From DASSBG01 sp035699085 (GTDB taxonomy: Bacteria > Pseudomonadota > Gammaproteobacteria > Xanthomonadales > Rhodanobacteraceae): 56,289 nt of DNA. Numbering within the stretch: position 1 is the stretch's first letter; every line of letters begins with the position of its first letter. The translations under genes were made by a program, and so were the position numbers. This document shows, piece after piece, positions 43,840 through 51,991 of this stretch. The stretch covers positions 1 to 56,289 of the forward strand of contig DASSBG010000027.1 in the NCBI GenBank assembly GCA_035699085.1. The letters are read 5' to 3'. The notes beneath the pieces were generated by a model. The model was not told the origin of the DNA. It searched no databases and worked only from the letters and a program-made list of their open reading frames with translations.

Positions 43840-44945
43840 AATTCGCCTTCTTCGGCTCCAGCCTGGTATCGGCCTACTGGAACGGTGCGGCCACCTACTA
43901 CCGCGGCCTGATCCGCAACCTGCACCGGCGCGGACACCAGATCACCTTCTACGAACCCGACGCCTTCGAACGGCAAACGCACCGCGACATCGACGACCCG
44001 CCGTGGGCCGAGGTCGTGGTCTACGGCGTCGCCGACCAGACGCCGCTGCGCCGCGCGCTGGAGCGCGCCGCCGCCGCCGACGTCATCATCAAGACCAGTG
44101 GCGTCGGCGTGTTCGACGCCGAGCTGGAGGCCGCGGTGCTGGAACTGAAGCGGCCCACCAACCTGGTCCTGTTCTGGGACGTCGATGCGCCGGCCACGCT
44201 CGACCGGCTGCAAGCCGGCAACGACGACCCGCTGCGCGCGCTGGTGCCTCGCTACGACCTGATCTGCACCTACGGCGGCGGCCAGCCGGTGGTGGATGCC
44301 TACACCGCGCTGGGTGCGCGCCACTGCCAGCCGATCTACAACGCGCTCGACACCAGCACCCACCACCCGGTGGCGCCCGATCCGCGCTTTGCCGCCGACC
44401 TCGCCTTCCTCGGCAACCGGCTGCCCGACCGCGAGGCGCGCGTCGAGCAGTTCTTCCTCGCCGCCGCCGCGGCGCAGCCCGGCCGGCGCTTCCTGCTCGG
44501 CGGCAGCGGCTGGGACGACAAGCCGCTGCCGGCCAACGTCGAGTACCTCGGCCACGTCTACACCCGCGACCACAACGCCTTCAACTGCAGCCCGCTCGCG
44601 GTGCTCAACATCAGCCGCGAAAGCATGGCGCGCTACGGCTACTCGCCGGCCACCCGGGTGTTCGAGGCGGCCGGTGCCGGCGCCTGCCTGGTCACCGACC
44701 ACTGGTGCGGGCTCGAGCAGTTCCTCGAACCGGAGCGCGAGGTCCTGGTTGCCCGTGACGGCGACGAGGTCGGCGCGCAGCTGGACGGGCTGGACGCCCA
44801 GCGCGCCGCGCGCATCGGCGGCGCGGCCCTGGCGCGGGTCCGCGCGGAACACACCTACGCCCACCGTGCCGCGCAACTGGATGCGCTGCTGCAGGGCACC
44901 GACCGCGCGGCGGTCACCACCGCAGACATGGAAGCAGCCTCATGA
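43836..44945 (+). CDS. CgeB-type glycosyltransferase (copy 2)
   Basis: A 369-residue paralogue of its neighbours. Its start MKFAFFGSSLVSAYWNGAAT, YYRGLIRNLHRRGHQITFYE, NLVLFWDVDAPATLDRL, DLAFLGNRLPDREARVEQFF and YSPATRVFEAAGAGACLVTD correspond one to one with copy 3. The ATG overlaps the stop of copy 1 and its stop overlaps the ATG of copy 3 (ATGA each time). The nearest family name is CgeB/DUF3880-type glycosyltransferase. Acceptor and donor are unknown. Confidence 0.88.
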   Translation: MKFAFFGSSLVSAYWNGAATYYRGLIRNLHRRGHQITFYEPDAFERQTHRDIDDPPWAEVVVYGVADQTPLRRALERAAAADVIIKTSGVGVFDAELEAAVLELKRPTNLVLFWDVDAPATLDRLQAGNDDPLRALVPRYDLICTYGGGQPVVDAYTALGARHCQPIYNALDTSTHHPVAPDPRFAADLAFLGNRLPDREARVEQFFLAAAAAQPGRRFLLGGSGWDDKPLPANVEYLGHVYTRDHNAFNCSPLAVLNISRESMARYGYSPATRVFEAAGAGACLVTDHWCGLEQFLEPEREVLVARDGDEVGAQLDGLDAQRAARIGGAALARVRAEHTYAHRAAQLDALLQGTDRAAVTTADMEAAS

Positions 44946-46024
44946 ACATCGTCATCATCGGCCTCTCCATCACCTCATCCTGGGGCAACGGCCACGCCAC
45001 CACCTTCCGGGCGCTGGCGCGCGAGCTGTCGGCGCAAGGCCACCGGGTGGTGTTCCTCGAACGCGACGTGTCCTGGTACGCGCAGCACCGCGACCTGCCC
45101 AACCCGCCCTACGCCCGGGTGCACCTGTACCGTGACCTCGACGGCCTGCGCCGCGGCCACGCGCGCCTGGTCGCGGCCGCCGACGCGGTGATCGTGGGTT
45201 CCTACGTGCCCGAGGGCATTGCCGTCGGCGAGTGGGTGCAGGCCACCGCGCGCGGCGTCACGGCCTTCTACGACATCGACACGCCGGTGACGCTGGCCGC
45301 GCTGGACCGTGGTGAATGCAGCTATCTGGAGATGCGGCTGATCCGCAACTACGACCTGTACCTGTCGTTCACCGGCGGGCCGACGCTGGCGCGGCTGCAG
45401 CGGGAATTCGGCGCACGGCTGGCACGCGCGTTGTACTGCTCGTTCGATCCGCGCCATTACTATCCCGAGACGGTCGACGAGACCTGGGACCTCGGCTACC
45501 TCGGCACCTGGAGCGCCGATCGCCAGCCGCGCGTGGACCGCCTGCTGCTGGAGCCGGCGCGGCAGCGGCCGGAGCGGCGTTTCACCGTGGCCGGCGCGAT
45601 GTATCCCGACAGCATCGACTGGCCGGCCAACGTCGAACTGTGCCAGCACATACCGCCGCACGAGCACCGCGGCTTCTACAACCGCCAGCGCTTCACCCTC
45701 AACGTCACCCGCGACGACATGCGATCGGCCGGCTGGTCGCCCAGCGTGCGGCTGTTCGAGGCGGCTGCCTGCGGCACCCCGATCATCTCCGACACCTGGC
45801 CGGGCCTCGACGAGCTGTTCGAGCCGGGCCGCGAGATCCTGCTGGCCGAAACCAGCGAGGACGTGCTCGGTTACGTCGAAGGCCTCTCGGAGGGCCAGCG
45901 CCGCGCCATCGGCCGGCACGCGCGCGAGCGGGTGATGGACCGCCACACCGCCGCGCACCGCGCTGCGGAGCTGACCCACTGGCTGATGGAAGCCAGCGAG
46001 ACCAACGCTGCATCCGCAGCCTGA
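44942..46024 (+). CDS. CgeB-type glycosyltransferase (copy 3)
   Basis: A 360-residue paralogue. MNIVIIGLSITSSWGNGHAT, TFRALARELSAQGHRVVFLE, GVTAFYDIDTPVTLAAL, DLYLSFTGGPTLARLQREFG, WDLGYLGTWSADRQPRVDRL and WSPSVRLFEAAACGTPIISD follow the copy 2 layout closely, so the two probably arose by duplication. The C-terminal GLDELFEPGREILLAETSED closes the GT-B domain. It precedes the methyltransferase gene by 11 bp. Confidence 0.88.
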   Translation: MNIVIIGLSITSSWGNGHATTFRALARELSAQGHRVVFLERDVSWYAQHRDLPNPPYARVHLYRDLDGLRRGHARLVAAADAVIVGSYVPEGIAVGEWVQATARGVTAFYDIDTPVTLAALDRGECSYLEMRLIRNYDLYLSFTGGPTLARLQREFGARLARALYCSFDPRHYYPETVDETWDLGYLGTWSADRQPRVDRLLLEPARQRPERRFTVAGAMYPDSIDWPANVELCQHIPPHEHRGFYNRQRFTLNVTRDDMRSAGWSPSVRLFEAAACGTPIISDTWPGLDELFEPGREILLAETSEDVLGYVEGLSEGQRRAIGRHARERVMDRHTAAHRAAELTHWLMEASETNAASAA

Positions 46025-46035
46025 AGAATTCCGCA

Positions 46036-46851
46036 ATGAACGCATCATTGAGAACGCTGCAATCCCGCGGCGCCGGCGAGGGGCCGCTGGCGCGCAACAT
46101 CCGTCAGCTGGGGCCATGGTTCCACAACCTGCACCTGCGCGACGGCGTGCAGACCGCGCCCGACCACCCGCTCGGCGATTTCCCCGCCTGCAAATGGCAG
46201 CGCATGGCCGGCTGCCTGCCCGAGGATCTGGGCGGCTGGCAGGTACTCGACATCGGCTGCAATGCCGGCTTCTACAGCTTCGAGCTGGCCCGCCGCGGCG
46301 CCCGCGTGACCGCCATGGACCACGACGACCACTACCTGCGCCAGGCCTTCTGGGCGGCGCGCGAACTCGACCTCACCAGCCGCATCGAGTTTCGCCACGG
46401 CGACATCTTCGAGCTGGCCGGCAGCGAGGAGCGTTACGACCTGGTGTTGTTCCTCGGCGTGTTCTACCACCTGCGCTACCCGCTGCTGGGGCTGGATCTG
46501 GCTGCCGCCGCCAGCCGCAAGCTGCTGCTGGTGCAGAGCCTGGCCACCGCGGCGCCGGCCAACGAGATCGACACCGCCGATCCCGGCTTCGCCGGGCGCG
46601 ACGCCCTGCGCCAGGATGGCTGGCCGAAGATGGCTTACATCGAGCACGAACTGGCCGGCGATCCAAGCAACTGGTGGGTGCCGAATCCGCCGGCGATGGA
46701 AGCCATGCTGCGCTCGGCCGGTCTGCGCATCGCCGCGCGCCCGGACGAGGACAGCTGGCTGTGCGAGCGCGGCGCCAGCGCCGACGCCGCCGACTGCCGG
46801 CTGCAGACCACGTTGCGTCGCCTGGGCGTGCCGCCGTCGCAGGACCAATGA
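46036..46851 (+). CDS. SAM-dependent methyltransferase (CmoB/TIGR04290-like)
   Basis: A 271-residue class I methyltransferase. HNLHLRDGVQTAPDHPLGDFP precedes WQRMAGCLPEDLGGWQVLDIGCNAGFYSF, where DIGCNAGFY is the SAM loop. VTAMDHDDHYLRQA, IEFRHGDIFEL and VLFLGVFYHLRYPLLGL are shared with the CmoB/DUF1698-related proteins. I recall a TIGRFAM subgroup (TIGR04290) of this type lying beside glycosyltransferases, but could not check it. In this setting it likely methylates a glycan. It is the last gene of the cluster. Confidence 0.85.
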   Translation: MNASLRTLQSRGAGEGPLARNIRQLGPWFHNLHLRDGVQTAPDHPLGDFPACKWQRMAGCLPEDLGGWQVLDIGCNAGFYSFELARRGARVTAMDHDDHYLRQAFWAARELDLTSRIEFRHGDIFELAGSEERYDLVLFLGVFYHLRYPLLGLDLAAAASRKLLLVQSLATAAPANEIDTADPGFAGRDALRQDGWPKMAYIEHELAGDPSNWWVPNPPAMEAMLRSAGLRIAARPDEDSWLCERGASADAADCRLQTTLRRLGVPPSQDQ

Positions 46852-46873
46852 GCCGGCGCCGCGCGCGCTGGCG

Positions 46874-47338
46874 TCACCAGTTGATGTGCAGGCGTCGCAA
46901 CAGCTTGCCGGCCAGCCAGGCCGGGCCGATCAGCAGGTAGGCCAGGTCGGTCAAGAAGGACGGCCGCTGCTGCTCCAGCGCATGGCCGATGAACTGGCCA
47001 ATCCAGGCCAGCACGAACACCGCCACCGCAAGCCACAGCAGGCCGCTGCCACCGAGCCAGCGAAACAGGCCTTCGCTGAGCAGCGCCGCGGCGCTGAAGA
47101 CCGCCGCCATCGCCAGGCCGATGTTGCGCGACAAGCGCTGGTAGAACAGGAAGGCCAAGAACATCGCCAGCGCCGCCCACAAGCCGTTGCGCCCCAGCCA
47201 CGCCGGCACCGGCACCACCCACAGCATCGCCACCACCGACCACAGGATGGCCGGCACGCAAACCCAGTGGATGGCGCGGTTGGTCGGGTTCTGGTGGTCG
47301 CGGCTGTAGCCGCCGAACCAGTCGTTGATGTCGCGCAT
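46874..47338 (-). CDS. Mpo1/DUF962 family membrane protein
   Basis: A 154-residue protein with four hydrophobic helices. INDWFGGYSRDHQNPTNRAIHWVCVP and the later IGQFIGHALEQQRPSF, LTDLAYLLIGPAWL are the DUF962 signature; the histidines at 15, 24 and in IGHA are the conserved ones. In yeast the homologue Mpo1 is an Fe(II) dioxygenase of fatty-acid alpha-oxidation, so a lipid-oxidising role is conceivable. The ATG at 47338 is chosen because AGGAGG sits 7 bp before it. It is convergent with the glycan cluster. Confidence 0.88.
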   Translation of the reverse strand: MRDINDWFGGYSRDHQNPTNRAIHWVCVPAILWSVVAMLWVVPVPAWLGRNGLWAALAMFLAFLFYQRLSRNIGLAMAAVFSAAALLSEGLFRWLGGSGLLWLAVAVFVLAWIGQFIGHALEQQRPSFLTDLAYLLIGPAWLAGKLLRRLHINW

Positions 47339-47431
47339 CGCGCTGCCTCCTGCGGCCACTGTAGCCGCGCCGCCATTCGCCGCACAACGCGGCCGGCGAA
47401 GGGGGTTCCTGCAGTACCGCGGATTTGCCGG

Positions 47432-48325
47432 TCAGGTGGCTCGGCCGGTGAGCCGTTTGAGGGCGTCGGCGTAGCGCGCCGCGGTGCCATCGATGACCCG
47501 CGGCGGCAATGCGGGGCCGGGCGCGCGCTTGTTCCAGTCGAGCGTGTCGAGGTAATCGCGCACGAACTGCTTGTCGAAGCTCGGCGGGTTGCTGCCGATG
47601 CGGTAGCGGTCGGCCGGCCAGAACCGCGACGAATCGGGCGTCAGCATCTCGTCCATCACGTACAGCTTGCCGTCGGCATCGGTGCCGAACTCGAGCTTGG
47701 TGTCGGCGATCAGGATCCCGCGTTCGGCGGCATAGGTGGCTGCGTAGCGGTAGATGGCCAGGGTCGCCGCGCGCACCTGCTCGGCCAGCGCAGGGCCGAC
47801 CAGCTCGACGGCGCGGTCAAAGCCGATGTTCTCGTCGTGCTCGCCGCTGGCGGCCTTGGTCGAGGGCGTGAAGATCGGGTCGGGCAGCTGCTCGGCCTGG
47901 CGCAGCCCGCTGGCCAGCCGGATGCCGCAGACGCTGCCGTGTTGCTGGTATTCGCGCCAGCCGGAGCCGGCCAGGAAGCCGCGCGCGATCGCTTCCAGCG
48001 GCACCGGCGTCAGGCGGCGCGCCACCACCGATCGCTGCGTGTAGAGCGCCGCGTCCGTCCCCGCCGGCAGCACCTCGGCGACGGCAGTGCCGGTGAGGTG
48101 GTTGGGCACGAGGTGGGCCGTGCGGGCAAACCAGAAGTTCGACATCCGCGTCAGCGTCTCGCCCTTGCCCGGTATCGGGTCAGGCAAGACGACGTCGAAC
48201 GCCGACAGCCGGTCCGACGCCACGATCAGCAGCCGCTCGCCCGGCAGCGCGAACACGTCGCGCACCTTGCCCCGGTACACGCAGTCGAGCGCAGGCAGGT
48301 CGGCGTGCTTGAGGCAGGTCGGCAC
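47432..48325 (-). CDS. purC: Phosphoribosylaminoimidazole-succinocarboxamide synthase
   Basis: A 297-residue cytoplasmic purine enzyme that joins CAIR and aspartate with ATP. VYRGKVRDVFALPGERLLIV and ASDRLSAFDVVLPDPIPGKG begin it; EAIARGFLAGSGWREYQ, LIADTKLEFGTD and VMDEMLTPDSSRFWPAD complete the SAICAR-synthase signature. It is the longer form found in many proteobacteria and yeast. A TACAAT hexamer at 48359-48364 on the minus strand is a likely -10. It is divergent from the cytochrome gene. Confidence 0.96.
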   Translation of the reverse strand: MPTCLKHADLPALDCVYRGKVRDVFALPGERLLIVASDRLSAFDVVLPDPIPGKGETLTRMSNFWFARTAHLVPNHLTGTAVAEVLPAGTDAALYTQRSVVARRLTPVPLEAIARGFLAGSGWREYQQHGSVCGIRLASGLRQAEQLPDPIFTPSTKAASGEHDENIGFDRAVELVGPALAEQVRAATLAIYRYAATYAAERGILIADTKLEFGTDADGKLYVMDEMLTPDSSRFWPADRYRIGSNPPSFDKQFVRDYLDTLDWNKRAPGPALPPRVIDGTAARYADALKRLTGRAT

Positions 48326-48442
48326 GGGCAGCTCCCGGGTGGCGGCAAACAGGCGCGCATTGTAACGGCCGCGATGGGGGGCTTGTCATGGCTGCAACCG
48401 GCCGTGCGGTAGAATCGCAGCCCTTTACCCCGCAGGACCGGC

Positions 48443-48781
48443 ATGAGAACCGTCTGTCTCGCCCTCGCAATGGGCGGCCTGGGCCTGGCGCCCGTGGCCG
48501 CGGCGATCGCCAGCCCGCCGGCGGCGCCCGCGCGGCTGGGCCTGTGCGCCGCCTGCCATGGCCGCGACGGTGTGGCCCAGGTGCCCGGTGCGCCCAACCT
48601 CGCAGGCCAGCGGCTGGACTACCTGCGCAACGCGCTGGCCCAGTACCGTGACGGCCGGCGTGACAACCCCGTGATGCGCAGCGCCATCGGCCCGCTCAGC
48701 GACGCCGAGCTCGACAGCCTGGCGCGCTGGTATGCCGCCCAGCCTCCGGGCGGCCGACCCGCGGGCGGCGACCAGCACTGA
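48443..48781 (+). CDS. c-type cytochrome, c553-like
   Basis: A 112-residue periplasmic monohaem cytochrome. A signal peptide (VCLALAMGGLGLAPVAAAIA) precedes the CAACH haem motif in LCAACHGRDGVAQVPG. The axial methionine is likely in the NPVMRSAIGPLSDAELDSLA segment, where class I cytochromes carry M. LAGQRLDYLRNALAQYRDG is typical of the c553 group. It is followed at a one-base overlap by djlA and may deliver electrons to a periplasmic reductase or oxidase; the nearby nirK is a possible but unproven partner. Confidence 0.92.
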   Translation: MRTVCLALAMGGLGLAPVAAAIASPPAAPARLGLCAACHGRDGVAQVPGAPNLAGQRLDYLRNALAQYRDGRRDNPVMRSAIGPLSDAELDSLARWYAAQPPGGRPAGGDQH

Positions 48782-49590
48782 TGGGCACGCTGATCGGCGC
48801 CATCGCCGGCCTGTGGCTGGGTCACGGCTTCGGCGGACTGCTGCTGGGGGCGCTGTGCGGCTTTGCCTTCGACAGCTGGCGGCGCATGCGCCACGTGGCG
48901 CGGCCGCGGCCGCGCGCCAGCGCGGATCGTGGCTTCGTCGAGCCGCTGTTCGCCCTGCTGGGTGCGGTGGCCAAATCCGACGGCCGCGTCTCGGAGCGCG
49001 AGATCGCGGTCGCCGAGCGGCTGATGCAGCGCATGCAGCTCGACGCCGGCTGGCGCGCCCGCGCGGTTGCCAGCTTCGATGCGGGCAAGCGCCCCGGCTT
49101 CCAGGCCGCCAGTGCCATCGAGCAGCTGCGCCGCTGGTGCGGCGGCTACCGCGACCGGGCGTTTCCCATTCTCGACGTGATGGTGGAAACGGTGGTGGCC
49201 GAAGGGCCGCCGACGCCGGCCAAGCAGGCGCTGCTGCGGCAACTGGCGGCGGCGCTGCGCATCAGCGAAATCGAGCTGATGATGCTGATGGCGATGAAGG
49301 GCCATGCCTGGAGCCAGCAAGCCGGCGCCGGCCCGGGCGCCCGCCCGGGCGGCCGCGGCTACGTGCCACCGCGGCAGGCACACCAGGGCCCCGATCCCTA
49401 TGCCGTGCTCGGCATCACCCGCGACGCCGACGACGCGGCGGTCAAGCGCGCCTACCGCAAGCTGATGAGCCAGCACCACCCGGACCGCCTGGGCAACCTG
49501 CCGGACGACCTGCGCCGCCGTGCCGAGGAGCGCGCCAGCGCGGTCAACGCGGCGTATGACCGGATCAAGGAGCAGCGCGGGTTCAAGTAG
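48781..49590 (+). CDS. djlA: DjlA-type membrane-anchored J-domain co-chaperone
   Basis: A 269-residue protein. An N-terminal Gly-rich helix (GTLIGAIAGLWLGHGFGGLLL) anchors it in the inner membrane. A central TerB-type helical domain follows (ALLGAVAKSDGRVSEREIAVAE, residues ~58-170), and the C-terminus is a J domain (DPYAVLGITRDADDAAVKRA) with the HPD motif at 233-235 (QHHPDRL). It would stimulate DnaK at the membrane. Its ATG shares one base with the cytochrome stop codon, so the two are co-translated. Confidence 0.94.
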   Translation: MGTLIGAIAGLWLGHGFGGLLLGALCGFAFDSWRRMRHVARPRPRASADRGFVEPLFALLGAVAKSDGRVSEREIAVAERLMQRMQLDAGWRARAVASFDAGKRPGFQAASAIEQLRRWCGGYRDRAFPILDVMVETVVAEGPPTPAKQALLRQLAAALRISEIELMMLMAMKGHAWSQQAGAGPGARPGGRGYVPPRQAHQGPDPYAVLGITRDADDAAVKRAYRKLMSQHHPDRLGNLPDDLRRRAEERASAVNAAYDRIKEQRGFK

Positions 49591-49591
49591 C

Positions 49592-49682
49592 GGGGATTGG
49601 GGATTGGGGATTGGGGACAGCATTGTGACGCCGGGGACCGGGGACCGGGGACCGGGACCGGGGACCGGGGACCCGGGGACCC
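49592..49682. repeat. GGGGATT and GGGGACC heptamer arrays
   Basis: Three GGGGATT units and a partial one (49592-49618), a CATTGTGACGCC spacer, then at least five GGGGACC units with two six-base and two eight-base variants (49633-49682). This is the largest array in the window and lies right after djlA, before the convergent nirK stop. The 191-bp gap (49591-49781) shows no gene. Confidence 0.85.
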
Positions 49683-49781
49683 GGGAGCGAGCGTGCTCGC
49701 GACCACACAGACGGCGCCGCCTGACGAGGTCGCCTGCACGCAGGCTCCTGCAGGGGCGCGGGCGCGGGCCGGCCGCTGGCG

Positions 49782-51800
49782 TCAGGGGCCGGCGGCACCC
49801 TTGGCGCGGGCGGCCTTGACCTGCTCGGCCGTCACCAGCTTCGCCTTGTTGCCCCACGACGTGCGCTCGTGGTTGATGATGTCGGCGATCTGGCTGTCGT
49901 TGAGCGTGCCGGCGAACGGCGGCATCACGCTGGGGTAGCTGACGCCGTTGATGGCCTCGCCATGCAGGCCGTGCAGGACCACCTCGATGTGCTTGGCCGG
50001 GTCGGGATCCACGACCGCTGGCGTTCCCTTGAGTGGCGGGAACGCGCCCGGCAGCCCCATGCCGGTCGCCTGGTGGCAGGCCTGGCAGTTGGCGGCATAC
50101 AGCGTCGCGCCCCTGGCGGCGTCGAAGCTGTAGGGGCCGGCGGCCTCGGCCGGCGCAGGCGTCGGTGGCGCCGCGACCGGTGCCGCGGTGCTCGGCGGTG
50201 CGGGGGTGACGAAGGCGCTCTCGCCGGCCGGCGCCGTACCGGCCGCGCGCACGTCGAAGATACCCTGGGCGCCGATGATCGCGTGGGCCATGTCATGATC
50301 GACGAAGGCATACTCTCCAGGCTGGGGAATGACCAGGTCGAAGACTGCGCCGGCGCCGGGCCCGACGGTGTAGGTGGATACGCCACTCAACGCGTGCCCC
50401 GGGTCGCCATCGGGATAGACGGCATCGAAGATGGCACCAATCACGTGGAACGACGACCACAGGTCGGGGCCGGCATTGACGAAGTACACGCGCACGCGCT
50501 CGCCGGCGGTGACCGGCAACGGATGGTCGCGGTACTGGAAGGCGACGCCGTTGAACACCACCTCGTCGGGCTGCTCGGCCTTCATCCGCTCGAAATTGCC
50601 GCCCATCAGGCTGCCACTCACCTGCTGCGTGTACCACTCGCCCTGCACCAGCACGTAACTCTCGGCCGCCGGCGGCAGCGGCGTCGCCGGGTCGACGATC
50701 AGCGCGCCGTACATGCCGTTGCCGATGTGCAGCAATACCGGCGGGGTGCCGCAATGGTAGAGGAACGCGCCCGGCGTGTTGGCGACAAAGGAAAACGTGA
50801 GCGACTCGCCGGGATCGATGTCGACGTAGTGCAGGCTGGGCGGCGTCACCGCGGCGTGGAAGTCGATCGAGTGCTGCATGTGCCCGTGATTGGTGAAGGT
50901 GACGTTGACCGTCTGGCCCTGGCGCACATGGATGGTCGGGCCGGGCACGCTGCCGCCGAAAGTCCAGGCCTGGTATTGCACGCCGCTGGCGATCTCGACG
51001 GTCTCGTCGGTGGCAATGACGCGGACGTCCATGCTCGGCCCCGGCTCGGCCGGCGGCAGCCGCGCATCGCGCGCGTGCACGAGCTTGCCCTTGGCCAGCG
51101 ACAGTGGCGAAACGGCGGCGGCCGCCGCCGACGGCGACGGCGCACGCACGTTCAAGGTGCTGTAAAGGCCACCGACCAGGAAGAACACCAGCAGCGCGAT
51201 GCCCAGCAGCGCGCTCGCCTGCACGCCCCATGACACCGGGTGCACGACGCGCGGCGGCTCGTCGGCGCGCCATTCGGCGATCCGCCGCCAGCGCGGCCAG
51301 CGCCGCTCGATCAGGTAGTCGAGGCTGTAGGGGCTGATGCCGGCGCGGTAGTTGATGGCGATCAGGGCGATGAAGATCAGCACGTAGGCGATGGCCGCGC
51401 CCATGTTGGTCGCGCCGACGGTGTAGGGGCCGCCGAAACCTTCGGCGGTGCTCCAGATCAACAGGCTGAACAGTGCGCCGGCGACGTACAGGCTCTTGCG
51501 CGCCACGCCAAGCAACAGGCCCAGCGCGATCAGCGTTTCGGCGATGCGTGTCAACCAGATGAATACGCCGGCGTGCGGCGTGACGATGGCGATCCACATC
51601 GCGAACCACCAAGCGGACCAAGCCGGCTGCCCCTGCGCCGCGTTGTGCAGGTAGCCGACGTAGTGGTCGGCGAAGCGTGGTGTCCAGGTGAGCGCGGCGT
51701 CGACCGCCCAGATCAGGCCGAAGGCCACCCGCAGCGCCGAGCCCAGCATCGCTGGCCAGGCCTGGGAACCCGTATTGTCGTGCTGTTGCGCGTTTGACAT
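49782..51800 (-). CDS. nirK: Copper nitrite reductase fused to DoxX-like membrane domain and cytochrome c
   Basis: A 672-residue protein in three parts. Residues ~15-165 are a DoxX/DoxD-like membrane domain (four helices), with one more helix at ~190-212. Residues ~255-518 are two cupredoxin domains with all NirK ligands: type 1 copper His310, Cys350, His358, Met363; type 2 copper His315, His349, His502; catalytic Asp313 and His452. The Cys-to-His spacing fits the AniA-like class. A Pro/Ala linker leads to a cytochrome c domain (~555-650) with CQACH at 572-576 and probable axial Met626. It would reduce nitrite to NO on the periplasmic side. The FNR box upstream implies low-oxygen control. Confidence 0.92.
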   Translation of the reverse strand: MSNAQQHDNTGSQAWPAMLGSALRVAFGLIWAVDAALTWTPRFADHYVGYLHNAAQGQPAWSAWWFAMWIAIVTPHAGVFIWLTRIAETLIALGLLLGVARKSLYVAGALFSLLIWSTAEGFGGPYTVGATNMGAAIAYVLIFIALIAINYRAGISPYSLDYLIERRWPRWRRIAEWRADEPPRVVHPVSWGVQASALLGIALLVFFLVGGLYSTLNVRAPSPSAAAAAVSPLSLAKGKLVHARDARLPPAEPGPSMDVRVIATDETVEIASGVQYQAWTFGGSVPGPTIHVRQGQTVNVTFTNHGHMQHSIDFHAAVTPPSLHYVDIDPGESLTFSFVANTPGAFLYHCGTPPVLLHIGNGMYGALIVDPATPLPPAAESYVLVQGEWYTQQVSGSLMGGNFERMKAEQPDEVVFNGVAFQYRDHPLPVTAGERVRVYFVNAGPDLWSSFHVIGAIFDAVYPDGDPGHALSGVSTYTVGPGAGAVFDLVIPQPGEYAFVDHDMAHAIIGAQGIFDVRAAGTAPAGESAFVTPAPPSTAAPVAAPPTPAPAEAAGPYSFDAARGATLYAANCQACHQATGMGLPGAFPPLKGTPAVVDPDPAKHIEVVLHGLHGEAINGVSYPSVMPPFAGTLNDSQIADIINHERTSWGNKAKLVTAEQVKAARAKGAAGP

Positions 51801-51825
51801 GGCTCACTCCTGCAGGTTCGCACTG

Positions 51826-51868
51826 ACTGTAGCGAAGTTCGGTGACGCAAACCATTGACCTGGATCAA
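51826..51868 (-). promoter_or_regulatory. FNR/DNR box and -10 of the nirK promoter
   Basis: Reading the minus strand, TTGATCCAGGTCAA (51855-51868) is followed by TACAGT (51826-51831). The centre of the box lies about 41.5-42.5 bp ahead of the start site predicted from that -10, the geometry of FNR-class II activation. The box is 55-68 bp before the nirK ATG. The plus-strand neighbour rpe starts at 51992. Confidence 0.8.
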
Positions 51869-51991
51869 GGGCGCTCGCAGCGCGCGCTGCCGCCCGCGGC
51901 ATCCCGGCACCTGGTGGCGAACGCAGCCCGGGCCGGCAACCCGCCCGGCATGCTGGTTACAATGGACCCAGCCTCGTCGATGGGTCCCGCC

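Noticed and set aside
49592..49682. A CRISPR-like array
   Set aside because: The unit is seven bases without variable spacers, and no cas genes are nearby.
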